Source: Actinotalea sp. JY-7876
GTDB lineage: Bacteria; Actinomycetota; Actinomycetes; Actinomycetales; Cellulomonadaceae
NCBI RefSeq assembly: GCF_014042015.1
Contig: NZ_CP059493.1
Location: forward strand, 2,604,001 to 2,668,000
Direction: 5' to 3'
Length of the DNA: 64,000 nucleotides
Both the position numbers and the translations under genes were made by a program. Below the pieces are notes generated by a model, which saw only the letters and a program-made list of their open reading frames with translations, had not been told where the DNA came from and ran no database searches. Shown one piece after another: positions 17,410 to 25,398 of this stretch; the stretch's first letter is position 1; every line of letters begins with the position of its first letter.

Positions 17410-17727
17410 TCAGCCGCCCGCGAAGGGTGGCAGGACGTCGAGCGTGGCGCCGGCGGGGACCTCGTCTTCGCCCTCGACGCGGGTGCCGTCGGCGAGCAGC
17501 GCGCAGCGGGTGAGCACCCGTGCGAGGTCGGCGCCGTGGGCGGCCACCATCGCGGCGCGGAGCTCGTCGGCGGTCCCGGCGGCCAGCGCCTCCGTCGCGA
17601 CACCGGCGGCCTCGGCCGCCGCGGCGAAGTAGCGCACGGTCACGGCCGAGGACGACGTCGGCGCGGTACCCGGCCCGGGTGCCGGCGTGGCACCCGGCTC
17701 CGGAGCCGGCGCGGTGGCGGGGGTCAC
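17410..17727 (-). CDS. moaD: Molybdopterin synthase sulfur-carrier subunit
   Basis: A 105-residue ubiquitin-like sulfur carrier. The fold begins at VTVRYFAAAAEAAG (about residue 29) after a Pro/Ala-rich N-terminal extension and ends DVLPPFAGG; the terminal Gly-Gly is adenylylated by MoeB and converted to a thiocarboxylate. Typical MoaD is about 80 residues, so the first ~28 are extra. A shorter start inside the extension cannot be excluded. GTG 17727 overlaps the mobA fusion stop (GTGA). It is last in the moeA-moaC-mobA-moaD operon. Confidence 0.88.
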   Translation of the reverse strand: MTPATAPAPEPGATPAPGPGTAPTSSSAVTVRYFAAAAEAAGVATEALAAGTADELRAAMVAAHGADLARVLTRCALLADGTRVEGEDEVPAGATLDVLPPFAGG

Positions 17728-18899
17728 GGCGCGGGCGGGACGGCGCCCGCTGGTCCCGGGCCGCCCTGCCGTTCGCGGGCCTGCGCCGCCTCCACCGCGG
17801 CGGCCCACTCGGCCGCGAGCGCGCCCACGTGGTCCACCACGCGGTCGAACGCCTCGCGCCCGCCGCCGCCCGTGGCCACGGCGTAGCCGGCGAGGAAGGC
17901 GGTCAGCGGCACGGCGGGCCGGGCCACGCTGTGCGCGACGTCGCGCGTCACGTCCAGCAGCGCGTCGACGTCGAGGGAGCCGGGGTCGACGCCGAGCGCG
18001 TCGCCGACGACCACGACCCAGCGGTGCAGGTCGCTGCCGCGCAGCACGGGGCCGGCGGACGGCGCGTCGGGCGCGGCGTCGGCGCGCGGCGTCAGGACGG
18101 CGTCCGCGGTCGGCGTCGGCTCGAGCGGGGCGTCGTCGAGCGGGGCGTCGTCGGGCGGGGTGGCGTCGGGCGGGGTGGCGGCCATGCTGTCCCTCCGGTC
18201 GAGCGGGCGGGCGGGGGTGGGCGGCGGCCCGACCGGCGGACCGGCGGACCGCGCCGTGAGCAGAGCGTCCAGGCGTGCCACATCGTCCCACGTGTCCGCG
18301 TCGTCGCCACGGCCGTGCGGGTCGGGGACGGACGCCATCACGAGGTGGGCGTGGAGCCCGCGGACCGGCCCGCCGTGCACGCCACCCTGCGCGGCGAGGG
18401 CGGCCAGCGCCCGGCGCAGCGCGGTGCGCCGGTACGCCGCGACGAGCTGCGCGCGGCCCTCGGCGTCGACCAGGTGGGCGCCGTCGACGTCGGCGGTGAG
18501 CGCGGCGAGCACGTCCGGCACGACGGCGGCCGCCTGCGGCACGTCGCACGCGAGCACGAGCACCGGCGCGTCGGCGGCGGCGGACTCGTCGGTGCCCGGC
18601 GGAACGGCAGCCGCGGACCCGCCAACACCCGGCACCTCGTCGCCGGCGAGCGCGTCCAGCGCCGCGAGGCCCGCGTCGATGCCCGCGACCGGCCCGCCCG
18701 ACGGCGGGTCCTCGCGGACCACCGTCACGCCCGGCCGGGCGAGCTCGGGCGGCCCCACCACGACGACGCGCCGCGCGCCGGCCGTCGCGGCGAGCGCGTG
18801 GTCGAGCAGCGTCCGTCCGGCGACGACGACGTCGGGCTTGCTCACGCGACCGAGCCGGCGCCCCTGCCCACCGGCCAGCACGATCGCGTCGAAGGTCAC
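17724..18899 (-). CDS. mobA: MobA-like guanylyltransferase fused to a DUF6457 domain
   Basis: A single 391-residue frame. Residues 1 to about 215 are a MobA-type nucleotidyltransferase (VTFDAIVLAGGQGRRLG G-loop, KPDVVVAGRTLLDHAL, VLVLACDVPQAA) that attaches GMP to molybdopterin to make MGD, the form used by NarG. A disordered Pro/Asp/Ala-rich linker with PPDDAPLDDAPLE repeats follows. The last ~100 residues (LHRWVVVVGDALGVDP to the end) match the DUF6457 helical domain, elsewhere a separate small protein near Mo genes. The start is GTG 18899, overlapping the moaC stop. A separate start at ATG 18185 for the second half is possible, but the frame is continuous. Confidence 0.85.
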   Translation of the reverse strand: MTFDAIVLAGGQGRRLGRVSKPDVVVAGRTLLDHALAATAGARRVVVVGPPELARPGVTVVREDPPSGGPVAGIDAGLAALDALAGDEVPGVGGSAAAVPPGTDESAAADAPVLVLACDVPQAAAVVPDVLAALTADVDGAHLVDAEGRAQLVAAYRRTALRRALAALAAQGGVHGGPVRGLHAHLVMASVPDPHGRGDDADTWDDVARLDALLTARSAGPPVGPPPTPARPLDRRDSMAATPPDATPPDDAPLDDAPLEPTPTADAVLTPRADAAPDAPSAGPVLRGSDLHRWVVVVGDALGVDPGSLDVDALLDVTRDVAHSVARPAVPLTAFLAGYAVATGGGGREAFDRVVDHVGALAAEWAAAVEAAQARERQGGPGPAGAVPPAP

Positions 18900-19363
18900 T
18901 CCCGGCGCCAGTCCCCCGAGCGCCCGCCGGACTTCGCGACGAGCCGCACGTCGGTGATCGACGTGCCCTTGTCCATGCCCTTGACCATGTCGACGACGGC
19001 GAGCGCGGCGACGCTCACGGCGGTCAGCGCCTCCATCTCCACGCCGGTGCGGTCCGCCGTGCGGACGGTCGCGGTGACGTCCACGCCGCCGTCGACCACC
19101 TCGAGGTCCACCACGACGCCGTGCACGCCGATGACGTGGGCCAGCGGCAGCAGCTCGGCGGTGCGCTTGGCGGCGCTGATGCCGGCGATGCGCGCGACGG
19201 CGAGCACGTCGCCCTTGGGCACGTCGCCCGAGCGCAGCGCGGCGACCACGTGCGGCGCGCACAGGACGTGACCGGCCGCCGTGGCCTGCCGGACGGTCGG
19301 CTGCTTGTGGGTGACGTCCACCATGCGCGCGTGGCCGGCGTCGTCCAGGTGCGTGAAGCTCAT
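18896..19363 (-). CDS. moaC: Cyclic pyranopterin monophosphate synthase
   Basis: A 155-residue enzyme that converts the MoaA product to cyclic pyranopterin (precursor Z). Signature segments are MVDVTHKQPTVRQA, KGDVLAVARIAGISAAKRT, LLPLAHVIGVHG, EMEALTAVSVAALAVVDMVKG and the C-terminal VAKSGGRSGDW with the catalytic lysine. ATG 19363 overlaps the moeA stop and its own stop overlaps mobA, so moeA-moaC-mobA-moaD is one translationally coupled unit. Confidence 0.96.
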   Translation of the reverse strand: MSFTHLDDAGHARMVDVTHKQPTVRQATAAGHVLCAPHVVAALRSGDVPKGDVLAVARIAGISAAKRTAELLPLAHVIGVHGVVVDLEVVDGGVDVTATVRTADRTGVEMEALTAVSVAALAVVDMVKGMDKGTSITDVRLVAKSGGRSGDWRRE

Positions 19364-20595
19364 CGCTCGGCTCGCATGAGCCGCACCCTATCCCCGGGCT
19401 CGACGCGCTCGACGTCGGCCGCGACCACCGCGAGCGCCTCCGCGCGGGCGAGCCCGGCGACGAGGTGGGAGCCCGAGCCGCCGCGCACGGCCGGGCGCAC
19501 CGCGGGCAGCGACGCCCCGCCGTCGCCCGGCGCGGCGGTGCCCACGTACGTCACCGGCATGTACTGCTCGCGGCCCGCCGGGCTGGTCCACCCCTCGAGC
19601 GCGACGGCCTCCTCCTCGACGACGTCGGCGGCCAGCCCGCGCAGCCGGCGCACGGCGGGCCGGACGAAGACCTCGAAGGAGACCGACGCGCTCACCGGGT
19701 TTCCGGGCAGCGCCACGATCGGGGTGCCGCCCCGCAGCCGGCCGTAGCCCTGGGGCTTGCCCGGCTGCATCGCGACCCTGACGAACGCCATGCCGGCGTC
19801 GGCGGCGAGCACCTCCTTCACGACGTCGTACGCGCCCATGCTGACGCCGCCCGAGGTGATGACGAGGTCGACGGCGCCGTCCTGCGCGTCGAGCGCCGCG
19901 CGCAGCGCGTCCGCCTCGTCGGGCACCGCGCCGACGCGCACGACGTCGCAGCCCGCGGCCCGCGCGGCCGCGGCGAGCAGGAACGAGTTGGAGTCCGGGA
20001 TCTGGCCGCGGGCCAGGCGCGCGCCCGGGGCGACGAGCTCGCTCCCGGTGGACAGGACCGCCACGACCGGCCGCCGGTGGACGGCGACCTCGCCGCAGCC
20101 CACCGACGCGGCCGCCGCGACCTGCCGCGGGCCCAGGAGCGTCCCCGCCGCGAGCACGAGCTCACCGGCGGCGACGTCCTCGCCCGCCCGTCGCACGTGC
20201 GCTCCGGGGGCCGCCGGCGCGTGGACGGCGACGACGTCGGTCGCTCCGTCCGTCTGCTCGACCGGGACGACCGCGTCCGCGCCGGGCGGGAGCGGCGCGC
20301 CGGTCATGATCCGCGCCGCCGTCCCGGGTGTCACGACGGGCTCGGCGGCGCTGCCGGCCGGCAGGTCCGCGAGGACGGTGAGGCGCACCGGTTCCGCGAG
20401 GGTCGCGGCGGCGACGTCGTGCGCCTGCACGGCGTAGCCGTCCATCGCGGAGTTGTTCCAGCGGGGCAGGGCCTCGGGCGCGCGGACGTCCTGCGCGAGC
20501 ACGAGTCCTGCGGCGTCGGCGATCGGGACGCGGACGACGGGCAGCGGCTCGACGAGGCCGAGCACGGCGGCGCGGTGCTCGGTGACGGTTCGCAT
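19360..20595 (-). CDS. moeA: Molybdopterin molybdotransferase
   Basis: A 411-residue enzyme that inserts molybdate into adenylylated molybdopterin. Motifs are LPRWNNSAMDGYAV near residue 45, SGGVSMGAYDVVKEVL near 245, LPGNPVSASVSFEVF near 295 and a C-terminal beta-barrel. The ATG at 20595 is the first gene of moeA-moaC-mobA-moaD. A GNAT gene lies 21 bases upstream in the same direction and may share the transcript. Confidence 0.96.
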   Translation of the reverse strand: MRTVTEHRAAVLGLVEPLPVVRVPIADAAGLVLAQDVRAPEALPRWNNSAMDGYAVQAHDVAAATLAEPVRLTVLADLPAGSAAEPVVTPGTAARIMTGAPLPPGADAVVPVEQTDGATDVVAVHAPAAPGAHVRRAGEDVAAGELVLAAGTLLGPRQVAAAASVGCGEVAVHRRPVVAVLSTGSELVAPGARLARGQIPDSNSFLLAAAARAAGCDVVRVGAVPDEADALRAALDAQDGAVDLVITSGGVSMGAYDVVKEVLAADAGMAFVRVAMQPGKPQGYGRLRGGTPIVALPGNPVSASVSFEVFVRPAVRRLRGLAADVVEEEAVALEGWTSPAGREQYMPVTYVGTAAPGDGGASLPAVRPAVRGGSGSHLVAGLARAEALAVVAADVERVEPGDRVRLMRAER

Positions 20596-20616
20596 GCGCG
20601 CCAGTATGACCGTGCG

Positions 20617-21165
20617 TCAGGCCGTGAGGTCCTCCCAGACGAAGGGCGTCGTCGTGCCGGTCTCCCAGTCGCGCCGCAGGATGGCGTAGGCGACCGAGGC
20701 CACCGGCTGCCCGCCCGCCACCGGCCACCCCTCGCGGTAGTGCGCCTCCTTGAGCCAGCCGCACCGCAGGAAGGTGCGGCGCATGGCGACGTTGTCCTCG
20801 CGCGTCTGGCCCTCGAAGCGGTGGACGTCGGGCATGGTCCCGAACACCAGGTCCGTCGCCGCGCGCACCGCCTCGGCACCCAGGCCCCGGCCGCGGGCGG
20901 GCGGGTCCAGCCGGAGGTCGAACAGCGGTGCGTCGTCGCTGAGGTCCTCCAGCCGCAGGAAGCCGATCCGCCCGAGGACGTCGTGCTCGAGCCAGAAGGA
21001 GTCGTGGTCCTCGTCCCGGTAGGCGCCGTCGGCGATCGCGCGCTCGACGTCCTCGGCGGTGAGCCGCGGCCGGACGTGGAACGGGAAGACGTTGCGTGTC
21101 ATGAACTCGACGAGGTCGGCGCGGTCGACACCCGTGGGATCGAGGCGGTGGAGGGAGACGGTCAT
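20617..21165 (-). CDS. GNAT-family N-acetyltransferase, RimJ/RimL-like
   Basis: A 182-residue acetyltransferase. The acetyl-CoA loop is LRLDPPARGRGLGAEAVRA (about residues 85-103), followed by VHRFEGQTREDNVAMRRTFLRCGWLKEAHYREGW, characteristic of the Rim-type group that acetylates protein N-termini or small amines. The substrate is unknown. It sits directly upstream of moeA, though nothing in the sequence ties it to cofactor synthesis. ATG 21165 lacks a strong ribosome-binding site. Confidence 0.85.
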   Translation of the reverse strand: MTVSLHRLDPTGVDRADLVEFMTRNVFPFHVRPRLTAEDVERAIADGAYRDEDHDSFWLEHDVLGRIGFLRLEDLSDDAPLFDLRLDPPARGRGLGAEAVRAATDLVFGTMPDVHRFEGQTREDNVAMRRTFLRCGWLKEAHYREGWPVAGGQPVASVAYAILRRDWETGTTTPFVWEDLTA

Positions 21166-21244
21166 GGGGGTCGACCGTAGCGCCGCGGTCCGGGCCGCCG
21201 CCGCGCCGGCCGCGCGGCCGGGACGCCCCGCGGGCGGTCGGGCG

Positions 21245-22456
21245 TCAGTAGGACGGCAGGGACGGGTCGACGTCGCGGACCCACGCGAGCACGCCGCCGT
21301 CGAGGTGCGCGACGTCGCGGCCCGCGGCCCGGACCGCGCGCGCGGCCTGCGCCGAGCGGACGCCGCTGCGGCAGTGCAGCACCACGGGACGGTCGCCCGG
21401 GACGCGCGGCAGTCCGGTGCCGTCGAGCAGGTCGGCGAGCGGGATCGCGAGCGCGCCGGGGATCGCGACGATGGCGCGCTCCCCCGGCTCGCGCACGTCG
21501 ACCAGCGTGAAGTCGTCCTCGCCGCGCTCGCGGGCCCTGAGCCGTTCGGCGAGGGCGAGCGCAGTGATCGTCGGGACGTCGTCGGGCGTGACGGCGGGCA
21601 CGTCGTCGGGGACGTCGTCGGGGACGTCGTCGGTGAGGGCTGCACCGTCTGTCGGGGCTGCACCGTCGGTCGCGGCCGGCGCGTGGGCGAGCAGCGGCAC
21701 CTCCGACCAGCGCGCGGCGAGGCCGTCGAGCACCAGCACACGCCCCAGCAGCGGGCCGCCCGTGCCGGTGATCAGCTTCACGGCCTCGGTCGCCATGATC
21801 GAACCGACCTGCCCGACCAGGGCGCCCAGGACGCCGCCCTCGGCGCACGAGGGGACGCTGCCCGGGGGCGGCGGGGCCGGGAAGAGGTCGCGGAGCTGCA
21901 CGGCGGGCACGCCGCTGCCCTGCGGCGGGCGCCCCCAGAACACCGACACCTGAGCGTCGAAGCGGTAGACGGACCCCCAGACCTCGGGAAGTCCGAGACG
22001 TACGCACGCGTCGTTGACCAGGTAGCGGGTCGGGAAGTTGTCGGTCCCGTCGAGCACGAGGTCGTAGCCGCCCAGCACCTCGTCGACGGTGGCGGCGTCC
22101 AGCCGCACGTGGTGCAGCACGACGTCGACGTCGTCGTCGATCCTGTGGACCGCGTCGCGGGCGCTCTCGGTCTTGGCCCGGCCGACGTCGGCACGGCCGT
22201 GGACCACCTGCCGCTGGAGGTTGCTGAGCTCGACGTCGTCGTGGTCGACGATGCCCAGTCGCCCGACGCCCGCCGCCGCGAGGTAGAGCAGCGCGGGCGC
22301 GCCGAGGCCACCCGCGCCGACGACGCACACGCGCGCGGCGCGCAGCCGGCGTTGCCCGAGCTCCCCGAGCGCCGGCAGCAGCAGGTGGCGCGACCACCGC
22401 TCGACCTGCGCGGCCGTGAGCGGCGGACCCGGCTCCACGAGCGGCGGCACCCCCAT
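21245..22456 (-). CDS. moeB: MoeB/ThiF-type adenylyltransferase with C-terminal rhodanese domain
   Basis: A 403-residue protein. Residues about 10-250 form a ThiF/MoeB adenylyltransferase: RHLLLPALGELGQRRL, the nucleotide loop VVGAGGLGAPALLYLAAAGVG, DHDDVELSNLQRQ, DGTDNFPTRYLVND. It adenylylates the Gly-Gly end of MoaD (or ThiS-like carriers). The last ~100 residues are a rhodanese domain (TLVDVREPGERA, active cysteine in VVLHCRSGVRSA) that could supply the sulfur. The two are joined by a low-complexity linker of repeated VPDD/TDGAA units (21590-21665). The start ATG 22456 (MGVPPLVEP) fits the family N-terminus; the open frame upstream lies in repeat DNA. Confidence 0.9.
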   Translation of the reverse strand: MGVPPLVEPGPPLTAAQVERWSRHLLLPALGELGQRRLRAARVCVVGAGGLGAPALLYLAAAGVGRLGIVDHDDVELSNLQRQVVHGRADVGRAKTESARDAVHRIDDDVDVVLHHVRLDAATVDEVLGGYDLVLDGTDNFPTRYLVNDACVRLGLPEVWGSVYRFDAQVSVFWGRPPQGSGVPAVQLRDLFPAPPPPGSVPSCAEGGVLGALVGQVGSIMATEAVKLITGTGGPLLGRVLVLDGLAARWSEVPLLAHAPAATDGAAPTDGAALTDDVPDDVPDDVPAVTPDDVPTITALALAERLRARERGEDDFTLVDVREPGERAIVAIPGALAIPLADLLDGTGLPRVPGDRPVVLHCRSGVRSAQAARAVRAAGRDVAHLDGGVLAWVRDVDPSLPSY

Positions 22457-22579
22457 GCGCGCCACGCTACCCACCCCCGCGCGGCGCCGTGCCACGGGCC
22501 CCGACACCCACCGTGGAGCGATGTGCATGGGCCCCGACACCATCCACCGTGAGTGCCGCACACGGGTCCCGATACCCAC

Positions 22580-22630
22580 CGTGGAGCGTTGTGCCGAGAC
22601 ACACCGGCGTGTCGGAGCACGACACTCCAC
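22580..22630. repeat. First nested hairpin of the array
   Basis: CGTGGAGCGTTGTGC (22580-22594) can pair with GCACGACACTCCAC (22617-22630), with one mismatch and one G-T pair. Inside the loop GACAC pairs with GTGTC around ACCGGC, separated by a 3x3 internal loop. The same architecture recurs at 22748-22799. Confidence 0.6.
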
Positions 22631-22747
22631 ATCCCGCGCACGACGCTCCGCTCAGCCGCACGACGCTCCGCACAGACGGCTCGCCGCGTCCGGCTACCAC
22701 CGTGGCCGGACAGCTGACGCCTCCGCCGCAACGGGCCCGACGCCGAC

Positions 22748-22799
22748 CGTGGAGCGTTGTGCCGAGACACACCGGCGTGTCCGAGCACGACGCTCCACG
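22748..22799. repeat. Second nested hairpin of the array
   Basis: CGTGGAGCGTTGTGC (22748-22762) pairs over 15 positions with GCACGACGCTCCACG (22785-22799), with a single G-T pair. The inner stem GACAC/GTGTC closes a 6-base loop. Compared with the first copy, the A at the middle of the right arm is G here, which restores the pair. Confidence 0.65.
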
Positions 22800-23029
22800 C
22801 ACCGCGCACGACGCTCCGCTCGGCCGCACAACGCTCCACGCACGGCACGCGGCGCCACGCTCGGACGCACGACGCTCCGCGCACAGGGCACGACGCTCCG
22901 CGCACACGGGTGGTGGTGGGCGCGGGCGCCTGTCCGGACGCCTCCGCCCGCGGACCCGGCCGTTGGCTCCTTCGGGCGCGGGTGCGGCCGTTCTGGCCCA
23001 ACATGAACGCACGTGAGTACGGTGGGCCG

Positions 23030-23464
23030 GTGTCGACCTACCGCATCCGCGACGCTGCGACCTTGCTGGGCGTGAGCACGGACACCGTGCGCCGGTGGGT
23101 GGACGCCGGGCGGCTGACGGCGCGGCTCGACGACACCGGACGTCGCGTGGTCGACGGCGCCGAGCTTGCGGCGTTCGCCCAGGAGCTGGCCTCGACCCCC
23201 GGCCCGGAGGGCTCGTCCGGGCACTCGGTGCGCAACCGGTTCACGGGCCTGGTCACCCGCGTGGTGCGCGACACGGTCATGGCCCAGGTCGAGATCCAGG
23301 CGGGCCCCTTCCGGGTGGTCTCCCTCATCAGCCGGGAGGCGGCCGACGAGCTCGGCCTCGAGCCGGGCGTCCTCGCGACGGCGACCGCCAAGGCCACGAC
23401 GGTCGCGATCGAGCGCCCGAGCACGCACGACGTCGGCCCCGGCGCCAGGCGCCCGTCGCCGTGA
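23030..23464 (+). CDS. HTH-TOBE (molybdate-binding) regulator
   Basis: A 144-residue protein. The N-terminus STYRIRDAATLLGVSTDTVRRWVDAGRL is a MerR/excisionase-type helix-turn-helix. Residues about 65-130 (RNRFTGLVTRVVRDTVMAQVEIQAG, VVSLISREAADELGLEPG) form a TOBE/Mop domain, which binds molybdate in ModE and ModC. It precedes modABC on the same strand and probably senses molybdate to control their expression. The start is taken as GTG 23030 because the family starts M(S/A)TYRI; ATG 23003 is a possible longer start. The adjacent repeat array would lie in its promoter region. Confidence 0.85.
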   Translation: MSTYRIRDAATLLGVSTDTVRRWVDAGRLTARLDDTGRRVVDGAELAAFAQELASTPGPEGSSGHSVRNRFTGLVTRVVRDTVMAQVEIQAGPFRVVSLISREAADELGLEPGVLATATAKATTVAIERPSTHDVGPGARRPSP

Positions 23465-23474
23465 GGGGCGCCGC

Positions 23475-23531
23475 ATGAGCAGGCGTCCCCCGGCGCGGCG
23501 TCCGTCCGCCGTCGTGAGTGGTGCCGCGTGA
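23475..23531 (+). CDS. Possible 18-residue leader ORF coupled to modA
   Basis: ATG 23475 opens 18 codons (begins MSRRPPARRPS) whose TGA overlaps the modA GTG as GTGA. The DNA around this ATG (GCCGCATGAGCAGGCGTC) resembles that around the modA start (GCCGCGTGAGCACGCGTC), so it looks like a duplicated start region. Its function, if translated, would be coupling; no peptide role is evident. Confidence 0.3.
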   Translation: MSRRPPARRPSAVVSGAA

Positions 23532-24478
23532 GCACGCGTCGCGCGGCGTGGCGCCCGATCGCGTGGGCGGCGACGACGGTCCTGCTCGTCGGCGGCGGGG
23601 TCTGGCTCGCGGAGGGCGGGACCGCGTCCGCAGGGACGGACGCGGCGGACGCGGCTCCCCGCGCGACACCCGGCGGCGCGGACGACGACGCCGCGGGCGA
23701 GGTCGTCGTCCTCGCCGCAGCGTCGCTCGCCGAGCCCTACGAGACGCTCGCCGCCGAGCTCGAGCGGCGCCACCCCGGGCTGACCGTGACGATCTCGACC
23801 GGACCGAGCACCGCCCTCGCCGCGCAGGTCGCGGCGGGTGCGCCCGCCGACGTCCTGGCCACGGCCAGCGTGGAGACGATGGCGGCCGCGACCGGCGCGC
23901 TCGACGAGGCCGGGACCGGGACGCCCGAGCCCGTCGTGGTCGCGACGAACACCATGGCCCTCGCCGTCCCGGGGCCGTCCGCGCCCGGCAACGGCGACGC
24001 GCCAGACGACGACGACGCCGTGCGGTCCCTCGCCGACCTCGCCCACGCCCGGTACGCGGTGTGCCGCCCCGAGGTCCCGTGCGGTGAGGGCGCCGACGCC
24101 GTGCTGGCCGCCGCCGGCGTCGCACGCGCGCCGGTGACGTACGAGAACGACGTGGGCGGGGTCCTCACCAAGGTGGCGATGGGCGAGGTGGACGCGGGAC
24201 TGGTCTACGCGTCCGACGTGCACCCGTCGGCGCCCCTCGTGCGGGCGGGACGGGTCGTCGGCGTCCCGCTCGACGGCGCCACGGGCGATCGGGGGGCCGC
24301 GGGCGAGCCCGGCACCGCACTCACCGGCGACGGCGCCGCGCCGTGGACGACGTCGTACCCGGTCCTCGTCCTGCCCGACGCGCCCCATCCCGCCGGCGCG
24401 CGCGCGTTCGTCGACCTCCTGACGTCCGACGTCGGCCGCGCCGTCCTGCGCGACGCCGGGTTCGGACCGCCCCCGTGA
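23528..24478 (+). CDS. modA: Molybdate ABC transporter substrate-binding protein
   Basis: A 316-residue extracytoplasmic molybdate-binding protein. The mature part begins EVVVLAAASLAEPYETLAAELERRHPG. Typical ModA segments are STGPSTALAAQVAAGAPADVLATAS, YENDVGGVLTKVAMGEVDAGLVYASDV and YPVLVLPDAPHP. The N-terminus has a hydrophobic signal/anchor (about residues 12-34) but no lipobox cysteine, unusual for a Gram-positive binding protein. GTG 23528 is coupled to an 18-codon leader. The stop overlaps modB (GTGA). Confidence 0.93.
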   Translation: MSTRRAAWRPIAWAATTVLLVGGGVWLAEGGTASAGTDAADAAPRATPGGADDDAAGEVVVLAAASLAEPYETLAAELERRHPGLTVTISTGPSTALAAQVAAGAPADVLATASVETMAAATGALDEAGTGTPEPVVVATNTMALAVPGPSAPGNGDAPDDDDAVRSLADLAHARYAVCRPEVPCGEGADAVLAAAGVARAPVTYENDVGGVLTKVAMGEVDAGLVYASDVHPSAPLVRAGRVVGVPLDGATGDRGAAGEPGTALTGDGAAPWTTSYPVLVLPDAPHPAGARAFVDLLTSDVGRAVLRDAGFGPPP

Positions 24479-25398
24479 ACCGCGCGACCTCCCCGATGGT
24501 GCCCGCGCCCGGCGCCGGCCCGACCGACGAGCCGGGCCGCCCCGTCCCGCCTCGCACGCCGCCGGGACGCGCCCTGCCGCCGGCCGCGGTGGTCCCCGCC
24601 GCGCTCGGAATCGGCTTCCTCGCCCTTCCCCTCGTCGGCCTCGCCGCGCGCGCGCCGTGGGACGACCTCGGACGCGTGCTCGGCGAGCCCGCCGTCCGGC
24701 AGGCGCTCGGCCTGTCGCTGTGGACGGCGACGGTCTCGACGCTCGTCTGCGTGCTCTTCGGGGTGCCGCTCGCGTGGTTGCTCGCGCGCGGCCGGCTGCC
24801 CGCGCGCCGCCTGGTGCGGGCGGTCGTGACCCTGCCCCTGGTCCTCCCGCCCGTGGTCGGGGGCGTCGCCCTGCTGACGGTGCTCGGGCGACGAGGCCTG
24901 GTGGGCGGGTGGCTCGACGCCGTCGGGATCACGCTGCCGTTCACGCCCGCCGCCGTCGTGGTCGCGCAGACGTTCGTCGCCATGCCGTTCCTCGTCGTGA
25001 CCGTGGAGGGTGCCCTCCGGGCCTCCGACCGCCGGTTCGAGGAGGCCGCAGCCTCGCTCGGGGCGTCCCGGCTGACCGTGCTGCGCCGCGTGACGCTGCC
25101 CCTCGTCGCACCCTCGGTCGCCGCGGGTGCGGTGCTGACCTGGGCGCGGGCCCTCGGGGAGTTCGGCGCCACGGTGACCTTCGCCGGCAGCTTCCCGGGG
25201 CGCACCCAGACGCTCCCCCTCACGGTCTACGCGGCGCTCGACCGCGACCCGGACGCCGCCGTCGCGCTCAGCCTCCTGCTGCTCGCGGTCTGCGTCGCGG
25301 TCCTCGTCGGCCTGCGCGGCCGCTGGGTCGGGGAGGCCGGGCCGGAGCGCCCGACGCCCCGGGCCGGGATCGCGTCGGGCGCGGACGGATCCGCATGA
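24475..25398 (+). CDS. modB: Molybdate ABC transporter permease
   Basis: A 307-residue inner-membrane permease with about six hydrophobic helices after a ~35-residue Pro-rich start. The ATPase-contact loop is EEAAASLGASRLTVLRRVTLPLVAP (about residues 195-219), followed by WARALGEFGATVTFAG, typical of ModB. GTG 24475 overlaps modA and its stop overlaps modC, so modABC is a coupled operon. Confidence 0.94.
   Translation: MNRATSPMVPAPGAGPTDEPGRPVPPRTPPGRALPPAAVVPAALGIGFLALPLVGLAARAPWDDLGRVLGEPAVRQALGLSLWTATVSTLVCVLFGVPLAWLLARGRLPARRLVRAVVTLPLVLPPVVGGVALLTVLGRRGLVGGWLDAVGITLPFTPAAVVVAQTFVAMPFLVVTVEGALRASDRRFEEAAASLGASRLTVLRRVTLPLVAPSVAAGAVLTWARALGEFGATVTFAGSFPGRTQTLPLTVYAALDRDPDAAVALSLLLLAVCVAVLVGLRGRWVGEAGPERPTPRAGIASGADGSA

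Larger units (their letters stand above)
22496..22910. repeat. Compound array of 20-21 bp phased repeats with two hairpin modules
   Basis: Nine recognisable copies of GCACGACGCTCC (first bases near 22617, 22638, 22658, 22785, 22806, 22826, a degenerate one near 22844, 22867 and 22888) recur every 20-21 bases, about two DNA turns. Each of the two blocks is introduced by a 30-31 base unit ending in the core ACCGTGGAGCGTTGTGC (22564-22594 and 22733-22762). An earlier copy lies at 22496-22526 and a degenerate one at 22529-22561. The block lies between the divergent moeB and TOBE-regulator genes and codes for nothing convincing. It is unlike CRISPR because the units are degenerate and abut without unique spacers. 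Confidence 0.75.

Noticed and set aside
21592-21665. Microsatellite-like tandem repeat as an independent regulatory element
   Set aside because: It is in frame inside moeB and encodes the VPDD/TDGAA linker, so coding explains it.
22496-22910. CRISPR array
   Set aside because: Units are degenerate, 20-21 bp, and adjoin without unique spacers; no cas genes are nearby.
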